Positions 15,487 to 24,052 of a stretch of DNA of 38,517 bases are shown here, in pieces. The notes below the pieces were generated by a model. The model did no database searches. It was not told where the DNA came from and saw only the letters and a program-made list of their open reading frames with translations. A program made the translations under genes and the position numbers. Position 1 is the stretch's first letter, and each line of letters opens with the position of its first letter. This DNA is from CAIUPE01 sp046092445 (GTDB lineage Bacteria; Pseudomonadota; Alphaproteobacteria; Rhizobiales; Beijerinckiaceae), in NCBI GenBank assembly GCA_046092445.1, contig JBJTDR010000063.1:1-38517 (forward strand), written 5' to 3'.

Positions 15487-16116
15487 ATGACTGAGGGCAA
15501 TGACTTCATCTACCGGTTTCATCCGAGCGAAGGGATACTGCGCCCACCACTTCTCTTGCTGCATGGCACCGGTGGTAATGAGGATGATCTCTTGCCTCTG
15601 GGACGTACTCTCGCGCCTGGAGCAGCCCTGCTTTCCCTGCGGGGGAGAGTTCTTGAAGGTTCTAGGCCTCGATTTTTCAGGCGCCTTGCTGAAGGTGTTT
15701 TTGATCAGGAGGATGTTGTTTATCGTGCCCACGAACTGGCAGATTTCGTCCGTGCTACCCGATCAAGGTTTGGACTTGAAAGACCCATTGCTCTCGGTTT
15801 TTCGAACGGAGCGAACATCGCTGCCGCTATCCTCTTGCTTCGACCTGAGGTTTTGTGTGGTGCGATCCTTCTTCGGGCGATGGTGCCGCTTGATGATCCG
15901 CCAGCAGCTGATCTGACGGGCGTGCCAGTACTTTTGGTATCAGGAGATAGCGACCCGATTCTGCCACTCAAAAATGCCAGGCAACTTGCCGTACTGCTTG
16001 ACAATCGGGGTGCACGTGTGACTCACGAAGTGCTGCACGGAAGTCACGGTTTAACACCCTTGGATATCACGCTTTCCACCGATTGGCTGTCGCGGTTTGC
16101 ACCGCTTGGAAATTGA
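15487..16116 (+). CDS. Alpha/beta-hydrolase, phospholipase/carboxylesterase type
   Basis: A 209-residue cytoplasmic hydrolase of the Abhydrolase_2 (YpfH/MhqD-like) type. The oxyanion region is PPLLLLHGTGGNEDDLLPLG (20-39), the nucleophile elbow is GFSNGAN with Ser106, and the acid and base are Asp156 (SGDSDPI) and His187 (HGSHGL), giving a complete triad. The first loop GRVLEGSRPRFFRR matches the family pattern seen next to the active site. I chose the ATG at 15487 because GGAG lies 9 nt before it; an ATG at 15478 abuts that site and would add three residues. Likely substrates are short-chain esters or quinone-linked compounds, which the sequence does not settle. It is followed 7 nt later by the glycosyltransferase gene. 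Confidence 0.88.
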   Translation: MTEGNDFIYRFHPSEGILRPPLLLLHGTGGNEDDLLPLGRTLAPGAALLSLRGRVLEGSRPRFFRRLAEGVFDQEDVVYRAHELADFVRATRSRFGLERPIALGFSNGANIAAAILLLRPEVLCGAILLRAMVPLDDPPAADLTGVPVLLVSGDSDPILPLKNARQLAVLLDNRGARVTHEVLHGSHGLTPLDITLSTDWLSRFAPLGN

Positions 16117-16123
16117 TCATCAC

Positions 16124-16948
16124 ATGAAAGTGTCTGTAATCATTCCAGCATTCGCGGCGGAGGCAACTTTGGAACGCGCGCTGGAGAGCCTCCTGTTGCA
16201 ATCGCACCCCGACTGGGAGGCCATCATTGTTTCGGATGACGGAGTTGATTATCAACAGTTCCTGGCTAGCAGAGGTATGACTGACCACCGCCTCCGATTT
16301 GGGACAACGAAGCTGACACAATCCGGTTGTCACAATGCCAGAAATGCAGGATTTCAGCTTGTTTCCGGTGATTTTGTCACTCAGCTTGATGCGGATGACA
16401 CACTTTCATCCGATCGTTTCGAAATCCTTCTGCCGCTTGCCGAACGCCACGGCGCCGCAGCCGACAATCTACTGATGGTCGATGAGGTGACCGGCAAAGC
16501 CATAAGCGCGACCATCCGAGATCTCTGTGATCCTGTATTCCTGACGATTGCGGAATTTATGACGATGAATGCGCCTTTGGTGCCGTTGATCCGTCGGGAT
16601 CACATGCTTCCCCGTGTTCCCGGCGTCGAATTTTCCGAGGATGTCATCGCCAACATCCAGTTGATCGACCGGATCGGCCAGTTGCCGGTCGCAGCGATAT
16701 CCTCCTATTTTTATCACTTGCGGCCCGGTTCTGTTGCCAACAGCGAAAAATCATCGGTATTCTTCGAGTCCGCCTATTCGGACTATATTGAACGACTGGA
16801 GACGGGTGACGGCTTCGGCATTTCAGCCGTAAACCGCACAATCGCCCGTGATGGTTTGTTTGCAAAACAACGCTTGAACCGTGCGTTCATGTCAGCCCAT
16901 TCGCACAATCCCAGGCTAAGCTTTCAAGAATTTGTTGCCCGCCTATGA
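16124..16948 (+). CDS. Family 2 glycosyltransferase
   Basis: A 274-residue GT-A fold enzyme. The first strand and nucleotide-sugar site are KVSVIIPAFAAEATLERALE, followed by WEAIIVSDDGVDY, and the metal-binding DxD motif occurs as LDADDTLSSDRFE. The CHNARNAGFQLVSGDFVTQ string between them is typical of family 2. No transmembrane helix is apparent, so it is a soluble or peripheral enzyme that transfers a sugar from a nucleotide donor to an unknown acceptor. The ATG at 16124 is 7 nt after the esterase stop; a TTG at 16097 would overlap that gene and is less likely. The two genes form a small plus-strand operon inserted between pccA and pccB. No polysaccharide cluster is nearby to suggest the product. 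Confidence 0.86.
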   Translation: MKVSVIIPAFAAEATLERALESLLLQSHPDWEAIIVSDDGVDYQQFLASRGMTDHRLRFGTTKLTQSGCHNARNAGFQLVSGDFVTQLDADDTLSSDRFEILLPLAERHGAAADNLLMVDEVTGKAISATIRDLCDPVFLTIAEFMTMNAPLVPLIRRDHMLPRVPGVEFSEDVIANIQLIDRIGQLPVAAISSYFYHLRPGSVANSEKSSVFFESAYSDYIERLETGDGFGISAVNRTIARDGLFAKQRLNRAFMSAHSHNPRLSFQEFVARL

Positions 16949-16989
16949 CAATTTCCGGTTCTTCGCGTGCTTCCTATCATTGAAAATAC

Positions 16990-18522
16990 TTACAAAGGAA
17001 TATTGTCGTGCTTACGCCAGGGCCGTTCCGCCATTTTTGTTGCAAGCATCGCCAGTGCACGGGCAACCCGACGCCGCGTCGCGTGCGGCATGATGACATC
17101 GTCGATATAGCCGCGTTCTGCCGCAATGAACGGAGACAGAAACCGCTGTTCGTACTCACTCGTTCGAGCCGCAATTTTTTCGGCATCGTTCAAATCCGAC
17201 CTGAAGATGATTTCGACGGCACCCTTGGCCCCCATCACGGCAATCTGTGCCGTTGGCCAGGCGTAATTAACGTCGGCACCGATATGTTTTGAGGCCATCA
17301 CGTCATAGGCTCCGCCAAAGGCCTTGCGAACGATGATCGTCACAAGTGGCACTGTTGCTGCGCTGAAGGCAAACATCAGTTTGGCACCGTGCTTGATTAA
17401 CCCACCATATTCCTGTGCTGTGCCGGGCAAAAAGCCGGGTACATCGACAAGCGTAACAATCGGTATTCCGAAAGCGTCGCAAAAACGGACGAACCTGGCA
17501 GCTTTCCGAGAGGCATCAGAATCAAGAACGCCAGCCAATACCATAGGTTGATTAGCGACGATACCAACAGATTTTCCTTCCATTCGTGCGAAGCCGATCA
17601 CTATATTCTTGGCAAATAGTTCCTGAAGCTCGAAAAAATCGCCCTCATCGACGATTTTTCCGATCAATTCCTTCATATCATAAGGTTTGTTCGGGTTTTC
17701 CGGGACAAGCGTATCCAAGGACAATTCGATCCGCTCCGATGTATCGAAACTCGGCCAGACAGGTACGCCGGAGGTATTGCATGTGGGAAGAAAATCGATC
17801 AAACGACGGACCTGAAGCAAGGCGTCGACATCATCTGCAAAGGCACCGTCTGAAACCGAAGATTTTACAGTGTGGATCTTCGCGCCGCCCAATTCCTCCG
17901 CGGTGACCGTCTCGTTGGTCACTGTTTTTGCTACGTCCGGCCCTGTGACAAACATATAAGATCTGTCACGAACCATGAAGATGAAATCAGTCATTGCCGG
18001 TGAATAGACATCGCCACCAGCACATGGACCAAGAATAACAGAAATTTGTGGAATAACGCCCGATGCCATCACATTCCGCTTGAAAACTTCGCCATAACCA
18101 CCCAGGGCGGCGACACCTTCCTGAATGCGCGCCCCACCCGCATCGAACAGTCCGATGATCGGTGCCCGCATCTTCAGCGCCATATCCTGAATTTTATTGA
18201 TCTTGTTGGCATGGGTCTCGGAAAGCGACCCGCCAAACACCGTGAAATCCTTGGCGAAGAGAAAGACCTTTCGTCCGTTGACGGTTCCCCACCCGGTCAC
18301 AACCCCGTCGCCCGGAATTTTCGACTGCGACATACCGAAATCGTCGCAGCGGTGCTGGACAAACATATCGAATTCTTCAAAGGAACCTTCATCAAGCAGA
18401 AGATCAATCCGCTCTCGAGCAGTCAGCTTCCCGCGCGCGTGCTGCGCCGCGATCCGCCTTTCACCGCCGCCCAACCGCGCTTCGGCACGACGGTCCTCCA
18501 AGCGTTCCAGAATGTCCTTCAT
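16990..18522 (-). CDS. pccB: Propionyl-CoA carboxylase beta subunit (carboxyltransferase)
   Basis: A 510-residue carboxyltransferase, the usual length of PccB. The N-terminal half begins with KDILERLEDRRAEARLGGGE and contains HARGKLTARERIDLLLDEGS and FDAGGARIQEGVAALGGYGE, which lines the acyl-CoA site. The C-terminal half includes VDVPGFLPGTAQEYGGLIKH and FGGAYDVMASKHIGADVNYA, which with AWPTAQIAVMGAKGAVEII bind carboxybiotin. It accepts CO2 from biotinylated PccA to make methylmalonyl-CoA. A ribosome binding site GGGGGCC precedes the ATG. The gene lies 60 nt after the ATP12 gene and is separated from pccA by three genes, two of them on the other strand, so the subunits are probably not in one transcript. 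Confidence 0.96.
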   Translation of the reverse strand: MKDILERLEDRRAEARLGGGERRIAAQHARGKLTARERIDLLLDEGSFEEFDMFVQHRCDDFGMSQSKIPGDGVVTGWGTVNGRKVFLFAKDFTVFGGSLSETHANKINKIQDMALKMRAPIIGLFDAGGARIQEGVAALGGYGEVFKRNVMASGVIPQISVILGPCAGGDVYSPAMTDFIFMVRDRSYMFVTGPDVAKTVTNETVTAEELGGAKIHTVKSSVSDGAFADDVDALLQVRRLIDFLPTCNTSGVPVWPSFDTSERIELSLDTLVPENPNKPYDMKELIGKIVDEGDFFELQELFAKNIVIGFARMEGKSVGIVANQPMVLAGVLDSDASRKAARFVRFCDAFGIPIVTLVDVPGFLPGTAQEYGGLIKHGAKLMFAFSAATVPLVTIIVRKAFGGAYDVMASKHIGADVNYAWPTAQIAVMGAKGAVEIIFRSDLNDAEKIAARTSEYEQRFLSPFIAAERGYIDDVIMPHATRRRVARALAMLATKMAERPWRKHDNIPL

Positions 18523-18582
18523 CGGCCCCCATCACCTTGTATCGCAGGCTCGATATCATCACTCGAAACTGTCGACAAAATT

Positions 18583-19425
18583 TTAATACCTATGTTCGGC
18601 CCCCGCGCAACCCGAACCGGTGGATAAATCCCGGCGCGGCGTCGCCGCCATTAGCCGACAGGCCGCCTCCATATCGCTCCCGCGCATTGCTCGACGTGCC
18701 ATCGCCTCCTCGTCGTGCCCCCAAACCTCCATCTGGAAATCTTCATCGAGATGAGCCAAAGTCCATGCGTCGCCAGTCGAAAGTTGGTTCTCGGAAACGG
18801 CAAGTGCAAGTAACACGGAACCAGTCAGCGTCGTTACGACATGAAGCGCTGCGAGGTGAAATACGTCGGAAATTCCTGAAACATGATTGGCGATTGCAGC
18901 AATGGACGTCTTGGGTTGCTCGACATAAACAATCCCTTCTGCGAGCGTGAACCGAGCCCCAAAACGCGCGTGACCCCACGCCAGTATCGGATCCCATGAC
19001 TCCTTTTGCAGCTCCGCCAACCGCTCAGGATGTCGTGTACGATAGCATAACAAGTCCGACTCTGCATATTTGACGAAGTCAGCCCTGACACCAGCTATAT
19101 CATGCGCAACGCCATCAATCGCCGAATTCACGATTTTCGTGCATGGCATCAATGAGGGATCAATCGTCTCGCCGATCCGTGTCCATTCTTCCGCAACAAG
19201 TCTGCCAACGGCCTCGTTCGGCAAAGCCAAGGGCCGTCTTGCCGGTGTCCGCGCCGGCCGACCGTCAAGCAGCAAATGAAAGCCCTGCTCGACGGGACCG
19301 AGATCTACTCTCGCCCAGAACCGGCGTGGTAAAGCTCCAGCCAAATCCCGATGCGCCAGTGCGACCGGATCTACCACCACATCAGTGCCGTCTGGACGAG
19401 GAAGGTCATCATATTTTACCTTCAT
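18583..19425 (-). CDS. ATP12-family chaperone for F1-ATPase assembly
   Basis: A 280-residue soluble protein of the ATP12 family, which in mitochondria binds the F1 alpha subunit during ATP synthase assembly; bacterial members occur essentially in Alphaproteobacteria. Family strings are PRRFWARVDLGPVEQGFHLL, LDGRPARTPARRPLALPNEA, AEEWTRIGETIDPSLMPCTK and DLLCYRTRHPERLAELQKES, followed by WDPILAWGHARFGARF. The conserved acidic ending DAWTLAHLDEDFQMEVWGHD is present. The ATG at 19425 is 43 nt after rluC, so it is likely part of the same operon. In rhizobial genomes a HAD-type hydrolase often sits between rluC and this gene; none is present here. The F1 genes themselves are elsewhere. Confidence 0.93.
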   Translation of the reverse strand: MKVKYDDLPRPDGTDVVVDPVALAHRDLAGALPRRFWARVDLGPVEQGFHLLLDGRPARTPARRPLALPNEAVGRLVAEEWTRIGETIDPSLMPCTKIVNSAIDGVAHDIAGVRADFVKYAESDLLCYRTRHPERLAELQKESWDPILAWGHARFGARFTLAEGIVYVEQPKTSIAAIANHVSGISDVFHLAALHVVTTLTGSVLLALAVSENQLSTGDAWTLAHLDEDFQMEVWGHDEEAMARRAMRGSDMEAACRLMAATPRRDLSTGSGCAGAEHRY

Positions 19426-19468
19426 ACTTCAAAACAATCCTTTGATTTTAAGATACAAATTTCGAAAT

Positions 19469-20710
19469 TTAATCAGGTGCTTCCTCGATCGGATCATATT
19501 TCTTGGCATCAAGTCCAAGCAAATTCCAGCTCTGCTGCATATGCGGCGGCAACGGTGCAGTGATATCAACCAGCTCGCCCGTTCGCGGGTGCGGAATCAC
19601 AATCCGGCGCGCCAAGAGGTGCAGCTTGTTCTGGATGCCGCCAGGCAAGGCCCAATTCTCGATATCAAAATAGAGCGGGTCCCCGACAATCGGATGCCCG
19701 ATATGCTTGGCATGGGCCCGCAATTGATGCGTCCGTCCCGTCACCGGCTTCATCGACAGCCAGGCCAGCTTCTGCGCCGCTGTCTCGACAACAGCGTAAT
19801 ACGTCACTGCATGACTTGCACCCTCATCGCCATGCCGCACGACCTGCATCCGCGGATCCCCCTCATCGTCTTCGCCCTTGGCGAGATAGGTTGAGACTCT
19901 GCCCTGCTTGACGCGTGGAACACCCGCCACAAGCGCCCAGTAAATCTTCCGCGTATCTCGCGCCCGGAAACTCTTCGCCAGCGCCGAAGCCGCAAACCGG
20001 TTTTTTGCGACCACGAGACAGCCTGACGTATCCTTATCCAACCGGTGGACGAGTCGCGGTTTCTGCCCCTTCGCATCGCGCATGGACTCCAGCAACCCAT
20101 CAACATGGCGGATCGTACCGGACCCCCCCTGCACCGCCAACCCCATTGGCTTGTTTAGCACCATCATGTCGACATCCTCAAACAGGATCAGCGACCGGAT
20201 GAATACGACGTCCGCAGTCTCTGCCGCTGACAGTCCCGACTTCGGCTTCACACCGCCCAGAACAAGCGGCGGAATACGCACGGCCTGGCCGGGCGACAAC
20301 CTATCCTTCGTTTCCACCCGCTTGCCTTCGACCCGCAATTCCCCCTTGCGAATGATCCGCTGGATATGGCTGAACGGCAATTTCGGGAAATGCGCCTCGA
20401 GAAAACGATCCACCCGCATATCGGCTTCGTCAGGCGTCACCGTCAACGTCTGGACACCAACAGATATCGCTTCCGCCTCGACTGCAACTTCCACTCTCGC
20501 AGTTCGCGGCGCCCTTGGTTCCGATTTCAGAAAAAATTTCGTGTCTGGCGCTGCCTCCGAGCCTACCTTTCGCGCGAAGCGTGATCTCGCACGTGGATTT
20601 GACCAGCGGGAACCCGGCTCGGCACTTGCCGATGGCGACCGTTTGCCATTCGGCTGAGTTCTGCCTCGTCCGCTGCGGCCCCTCCCCGCTGATGGTCGTT
20701 TGACGGTCAA
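19469..20710 (-). CDS. rluC: 23S rRNA pseudouridine synthase RluC-like
   Basis: An RluA-family pseudouridine synthase with an S4 RNA-binding domain (about residues 98-155, MRVDRFLEAHFPKLPFSHIQ and IIRKGELRVEGKRVE) and a catalytic domain in which PRLVHRLDKDTSG supplies the nucleophile Asp225. RluC modifies U955, U2504 and U2580 of 23S rRNA in E. coli. The start is unusual: a TTG at 20710 overlaps the crcB stop as TTGA and gives 413 residues, whereas the first ATG in frame lies only at the S4 domain. The first 90 residues are basic and low in complexity (SAGRGRSGRGRTQPNGKRSP), an extension not needed for the family fold. It is coupled to crcB and followed by the ATP12 gene. The exact start is uncertain. 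Confidence 0.88.
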   Translation of the reverse strand: MTVKRPSAGRGRSGRGRTQPNGKRSPSASAEPGSRWSNPRARSRFARKVGSEAAPDTKFFLKSEPRAPRTARVEVAVEAEAISVGVQTLTVTPDEADMRVDRFLEAHFPKLPFSHIQRIIRKGELRVEGKRVETKDRLSPGQAVRIPPLVLGGVKPKSGLSAAETADVVFIRSLILFEDVDMMVLNKPMGLAVQGGSGTIRHVDGLLESMRDAKGQKPRLVHRLDKDTSGCLVVAKNRFAASALAKSFRARDTRKIYWALVAGVPRVKQGRVSTYLAKGEDDEGDPRMQVVRHGDEGASHAVTYYAVVETAAQKLAWLSMKPVTGRTHQLRAHAKHIGHPIVGDPLYFDIENWALPGGIQNKLHLLARRIVIPHPRTGELVDITAPLPPHMQQSWNLLGLDAKKYDPIEEAPD

Positions 20711-21090
20711 GTCAAAGCCCTCACAATACCAAGCCCCGCTGCGAGGCCGATAATCGACAGAACGACCGAGCCAAACACATACGCCATTGCCAAACCCGAC
20801 TCGCCCCGTTCCCACAGAACTAATGCATCGAGCGAGAACGCCGAGAAAGTCGTGTAGCCCCCAAGCACACCCGTTGCCATGAACAACCGCACCGTGTCGG
20901 ACCACGGCACCGATACCTTCAATGCAAAATAGCCGGCAGCAAGGCCCATAATTATCGATCCTGAAATGTTGATCAACATAATACCCATCGGAAACTCGAT
21001 CGTAAAAAAACGTTGGCAGGCCTGATTTATCAAATGACGAAGCGAAGCGCCGAGTCCTCCACCAATAAAGACAATAATAAAGGAATGCAT
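20707..21090 (-). CDS. crcB: Fluoride channel CrcB (Fluc)
   Basis: A 127-residue inner-membrane protein with four hydrophobic helices. The family motifs are GGGLGASLRHL near the N-terminus, INISGSIIMGLAAGYF (with the conserved Asn), and GVLGGYTTFSAFSLDALVLW, which carries the Phe residues lining the pore. It acts as a dual-topology dimer that exports fluoride. The ATG at 21090 is preferred over a TTG five codons upstream, because GGGGCTGAAG lies at a suitable distance. It follows rarA after 119 nt and ends inside the start of rluC (TTGA overlap). Confidence 0.95.
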   Translation of the reverse strand: MHSFIIVFIGGGLGASLRHLINQACQRFFTIEFPMGIMLINISGSIIMGLAAGYFALKVSVPWSDTVRLFMATGVLGGYTTFSAFSLDALVLWERGESGLAMAYVFGSVVLSIIGLAAGLGIVRALT

Positions 21091-21209
21091 CAGCTTCAGC
21101 CCCAAAGATCAGTCATCAAAGGCTTCTCAACCGGAGCCCCTTGGTACCCATCCCTGCGGGTTAGCACTGCTCGTTTCAAAGGTCGAGAGAAAGCGCATCT
21201 GAACGACGT
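21091..21209 (-). other. 119-nt crcB leader with a hairpin, no clear riboswitch
   Basis: On the minus strand this gap holds a hairpin GGCT-N10-AGCC (21129 to 21112 region) and the strings GATGG and TGATGAC, both also found in fluoride riboswitches. The pseudoknot of that riboswitch (GGxGU loop with ACxCC) cannot be formed convincingly. I list it only as an unexplained leader. Confidence 0.25.
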
Positions 21210-22520
21210 TCACGAATGCCCCCTCTCCGCCCTCAGTTTCGCCCAATAGTCGAGCCGTTTACGAATATCCCGCTCGAATCCCCGTTCTACCGGTTCGTAA
21301 AACACAGGCCGGCCTAGTTTCTCAGGAAAATAATTCTGGCCTGAGAAAGCATCGGGTTCATCGTGGTCATAGCGATAGCCTTTGCCATAACCCTCCGCAC
21401 CCATTAGCCTCGTGGGAGCGTTTAAAATCGTTTTCGGTGGCATCAGTGACCCGCCCTCTTTCGCCGCTCGTTTAGCGGCCTTGAAAGCCGTATAGATGGC
21501 ATTCGATTTCGGTGCCGTCGCGAGATAGACACAGGCCTGCGCAAACGCCAGTTCACCCTCGGGCGATCCCAGAAAATCGAATGCATCTTTCGCGGCATTG
21601 GCGATTACCAGCGCTTGCGGATCGGCAAGGCCGATATCTTCAACCGCCATCCGGACCAATCTTCTCCCGATAAAGAGCGGATCCTCTCCGGCATCGAGCA
21701 TTCGCATGAGATAATAAAGAGCTGCATCGGGATCTGACCCCCGGATGCTCTTGTGCAAGGCGCTGATAAGATTGTAATGGCCATCCTTCCCTTTGTCGTA
21801 AATCGCCGCCCGCCTCTGAATAATGTCGAGCATTCCGGCAGGATCAAAGACTTCACCTGCCTTCGCAGAGCGCCAGAGTTCCTCCGCAAGGGTGAGAGCA
21901 GCTCGCCCGTCCCCGTCCGCCAATTGAGCCAGCATTGCGCGTGCATCCGCATCAAGCGGTAGTTGACGTCCCTCTACCTCTTCGGCACGCGCCAGAATTC
22001 CCGCAATGGACACCTCATCCAGTGAACGGAAAATGAGGACGCGGGAGCGAGACAGAAGCGCGGCATTCAGTTCAAAAGACGGATTCTCGGTGGTCGCACC
22101 AATCAGCGTGATCGTACCGTCCTCCATGAAAGGCAGAAATGCGTCCTGCTGAGCACGGTTAAACCGGTGAATCTCGTCCACAAACATCAGCGTGCCCTGC
22201 CCCGAGGCCCGTCGCACACGCGCAGCTTCAAACACTTTCTTGAGATCGGCAATGCCGGAGAAAATCGCGGAAATCGGTTCGAAATGAAGCGTTGTTTCAT
22301 TGGCGAGCAGTCGCGCCGTTGTAGTCTTGCCGGTACCAGGTGGACCCCAAAAAATTAACGAGCCGAAAGAGTTCGATCCGAGGAGACGTATCAAAACGCC
22401 GTCAGGCCCGACAAGATGATCCTGTCCCACAACCTCCCCAAGATTCTGGGGGCGCAAACGATCCGCAAGCGGACGCGGCGCCGCCTTCTCGAGACCAGCT
22501 GCCGCGAACAAACTACCCAT
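21210..22520 (-). CDS. rarA: Replication-associated recombination protein A (AAA+ ATPase, MgsA)
   Basis: A 436-residue AAA+ ATPase of the clamp-loader subgroup that acts at stalled replication forks with SSB and RecQ-type enzymes. It begins with ADRLRPQNLGEVVGQDHLVG, the Walker A motif is WGPPGTGKTTT (58-68), Walker B is LMFVDEIHRFNRAQQDAFLP, and the sensor 1 string is TLIGATTENPSFELN. The C-terminal tetramerisation domain contains YNLISALHKSIRGSDPDAAL and YLMRMLDAGEDPLFIGRRLV, typical of RarA and WRNIP1. The ATG lies 3 nt after the htrA stop with GGTGGGTGAG as ribosome binding site, so the two genes are cotranscribed. Length and motifs are all normal. Confidence 0.97.
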   Translation of the reverse strand: MGSLFAAAGLEKAAPRPLADRLRPQNLGEVVGQDHLVGPDGVLIRLLGSNSFGSLIFWGPPGTGKTTTARLLANETTLHFEPISAIFSGIADLKKVFEAARVRRASGQGTLMFVDEIHRFNRAQQDAFLPFMEDGTITLIGATTENPSFELNAALLSRSRVLIFRSLDEVSIAGILARAEEVEGRQLPLDADARAMLAQLADGDGRAALTLAEELWRSAKAGEVFDPAGMLDIIQRRAAIYDKGKDGHYNLISALHKSIRGSDPDAALYYLMRMLDAGEDPLFIGRRLVRMAVEDIGLADPQALVIANAAKDAFDFLGSPEGELAFAQACVYLATAPKSNAIYTAFKAAKRAAKEGGSLMPPKTILNAPTRLMGAEGYGKGYRYDHDEPDAFSGQNYFPEKLGRPVFYEPVERGFERDIRKRLDYWAKLRAERGHS

Positions 22521-22523
22521 GTC

Positions 22524-23924
22524 TCACCCACCGATATTTGTCGTCATCAATTCGCCGTCGCGCCAGATAACAAGTTTCCAATAATACTGACGGACACGCG
22601 CCAAAGCTATTACATCCCGTGAAGATTGAACCTTTTCACCATCAATCGAAACAAGAACGTCGCCCCTTTTTAATCCGACGCGCTCGGCAGGGCTATCTCG
22701 TGTCACCTCCATTACAACCACGCCGTCAGACAGGGGATCAAGAGAAAGCTCGTCCGCCAAAGCTGGCGAGAGAGTAGCAATCACGGACCCGGCCAAGGGC
22801 CATTTTCCGCCAATCGTCTGCCGATCCCGCGGCCGGGTTTCGGGCGCGGCGATCAGCTTGACCGAAGCCGTGAAGATCTTTCCCTGCCGGCGGACTGACA
22901 AATCAACGCTCCCGCCAAGAGGCATGGTCGCAAAGCGGAAACCGAATGCTTCGTTGTCGTCGACGGCTTGCTTGCCGATCGCAAGAATGACATCACCGGC
23001 TTTAAGTCCCGCTTCCGCCGCCGGACTGCCGCGAGCGACATCGGAGATCAACGCTCCAACAGGACGATCAAGGCCGAGATTATCAGCAATATCTGACGTC
23101 ACCGCCTGGAGGCGGGCACCAAACCATGGCCGTCGGACAGCTTTACCGCCAGTCTGTGCTGACGCAACAACAACTTTGATCATGTTGACAGGGATGGCAA
23201 AGCCGATCCCATGGCTACCGCCGGACTGCGAAAAGATCGCCGTATTGATCCCGACCAAGCGCCCGTCGACATCGACGAGCGCTCCGCCAGAATTGCCGGG
23301 ATTTATCGCCGCATCAGTCTGGATGAAAAACTGATAATCCGCTGCGCCAACCTGTGTCCGAGCAAGTGCAGAAACAATTCCTTGTGTTACCGTTTGCCCG
23401 ACGCCGAAAGGATTGCCGATTGCCAACACCAGATCACCCACTTCGATACCGTCGGAGTCACCTAGTTCGATCGCCGCCAATCGGGAGATACCTTGCAATT
23501 TCAGGACAGCAAGATCGGTACGGGGGTCACGCAACACGATTTCGGCAGCGAATTCGCGCTTGTCACTCAGCGCAATTTTGATTTCTGTCATCCCCTCGAT
23601 CACGTGCTGATTGGTTACAATCAGGCCTGACGGATCAACGATTACACCTGAGCCTTGAGACCGCCGGACCCGCTCCTGGGCAGGAAAACCATCGCCGCCA
23701 AAAAAACGTCTAAAAATCGGATCATCTAACAGCGGATTACGCTGGCCCCTTTCAACGCCTGCCGCATAAACATTGACGACGGAGGGCGCAACCAGTTTGA
23801 CAACCGGAGCGAACGACGTCTTCGCCTCCGCTGCAGATTTAGGCAATTGCGCGTTGACAGTTTGAGTAACAGCCAAGGCCAATCCGACCGCGGCAATGAG
23901 GGTCTTCAGGGGATATCGCGTCAT
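22524..23924 (-). CDS. Periplasmic serine protease of the HtrA/DegP (Do) family
   Basis: A 466-residue secreted protease and chaperone for damaged envelope proteins. It has a signal peptide (PLKTLIAAVGLALAVTQTVNA) and a trypsin-like domain with the triad His107 (TNQHVIEG), Asp137 (RTDLAVLK) and Ser212 (NPGNSGGA). Two PDZ domains follow (about 255-350 with AAEAGLKAGDVILAIG, and 375-455 with AERVGLKRGDVLVSIDG). The ATG at 23924 is chosen because it leads straight into the signal peptide; the frame stays open 44 codons further upstream without meaning. It begins 128 nt after rplQ, beyond the terminator, and is coupled to rarA. Place and size match the rplQ-linked protease of rhizobia. Whether to name it degP or degQ cannot be decided. 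Confidence 0.94.
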   Translation of the reverse strand: MTRYPLKTLIAAVGLALAVTQTVNAQLPKSAAEAKTSFAPVVKLVAPSVVNVYAAGVERGQRNPLLDDPIFRRFFGGDGFPAQERVRRSQGSGVIVDPSGLIVTNQHVIEGMTEIKIALSDKREFAAEIVLRDPRTDLAVLKLQGISRLAAIELGDSDGIEVGDLVLAIGNPFGVGQTVTQGIVSALARTQVGAADYQFFIQTDAAINPGNSGGALVDVDGRLVGINTAIFSQSGGSHGIGFAIPVNMIKVVVASAQTGGKAVRRPWFGARLQAVTSDIADNLGLDRPVGALISDVARGSPAAEAGLKAGDVILAIGKQAVDDNEAFGFRFATMPLGGSVDLSVRRQGKIFTASVKLIAAPETRPRDRQTIGGKWPLAGSVIATLSPALADELSLDPLSDGVVVMEVTRDSPAERVGLKRGDVLVSIDGEKVQSSRDVIALARVRQYYWKLVIWRDGELMTTNIGG

Positions 23925-23995
23925 CTTTGGCCCGGCGTTAGCTTCATGAAACTTGCATATAGCGATCCGACGGACCGTTCGGAAGACCGTCACGC

Positions 23996-24026
23996 ACAAA
24001 GAAAAACGGGCGGTATACCGCCCGTT
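23996..24026 (-). terminator. Intrinsic terminator of the ribosomal superoperon
   Basis: A perfect palindrome (24005-24026; arms AACGGGCGG and CCGCCCGTT around TATA) is followed on the minus strand by TTTTCTTTG. It lies 27 nt after the rplQ stop and closes the S10-spc-alpha transcription unit ahead of htrA. Confidence 0.88.
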
Positions 24027-24052
24027 AAAATTCTTTCGAAAATCAGGCTGTA

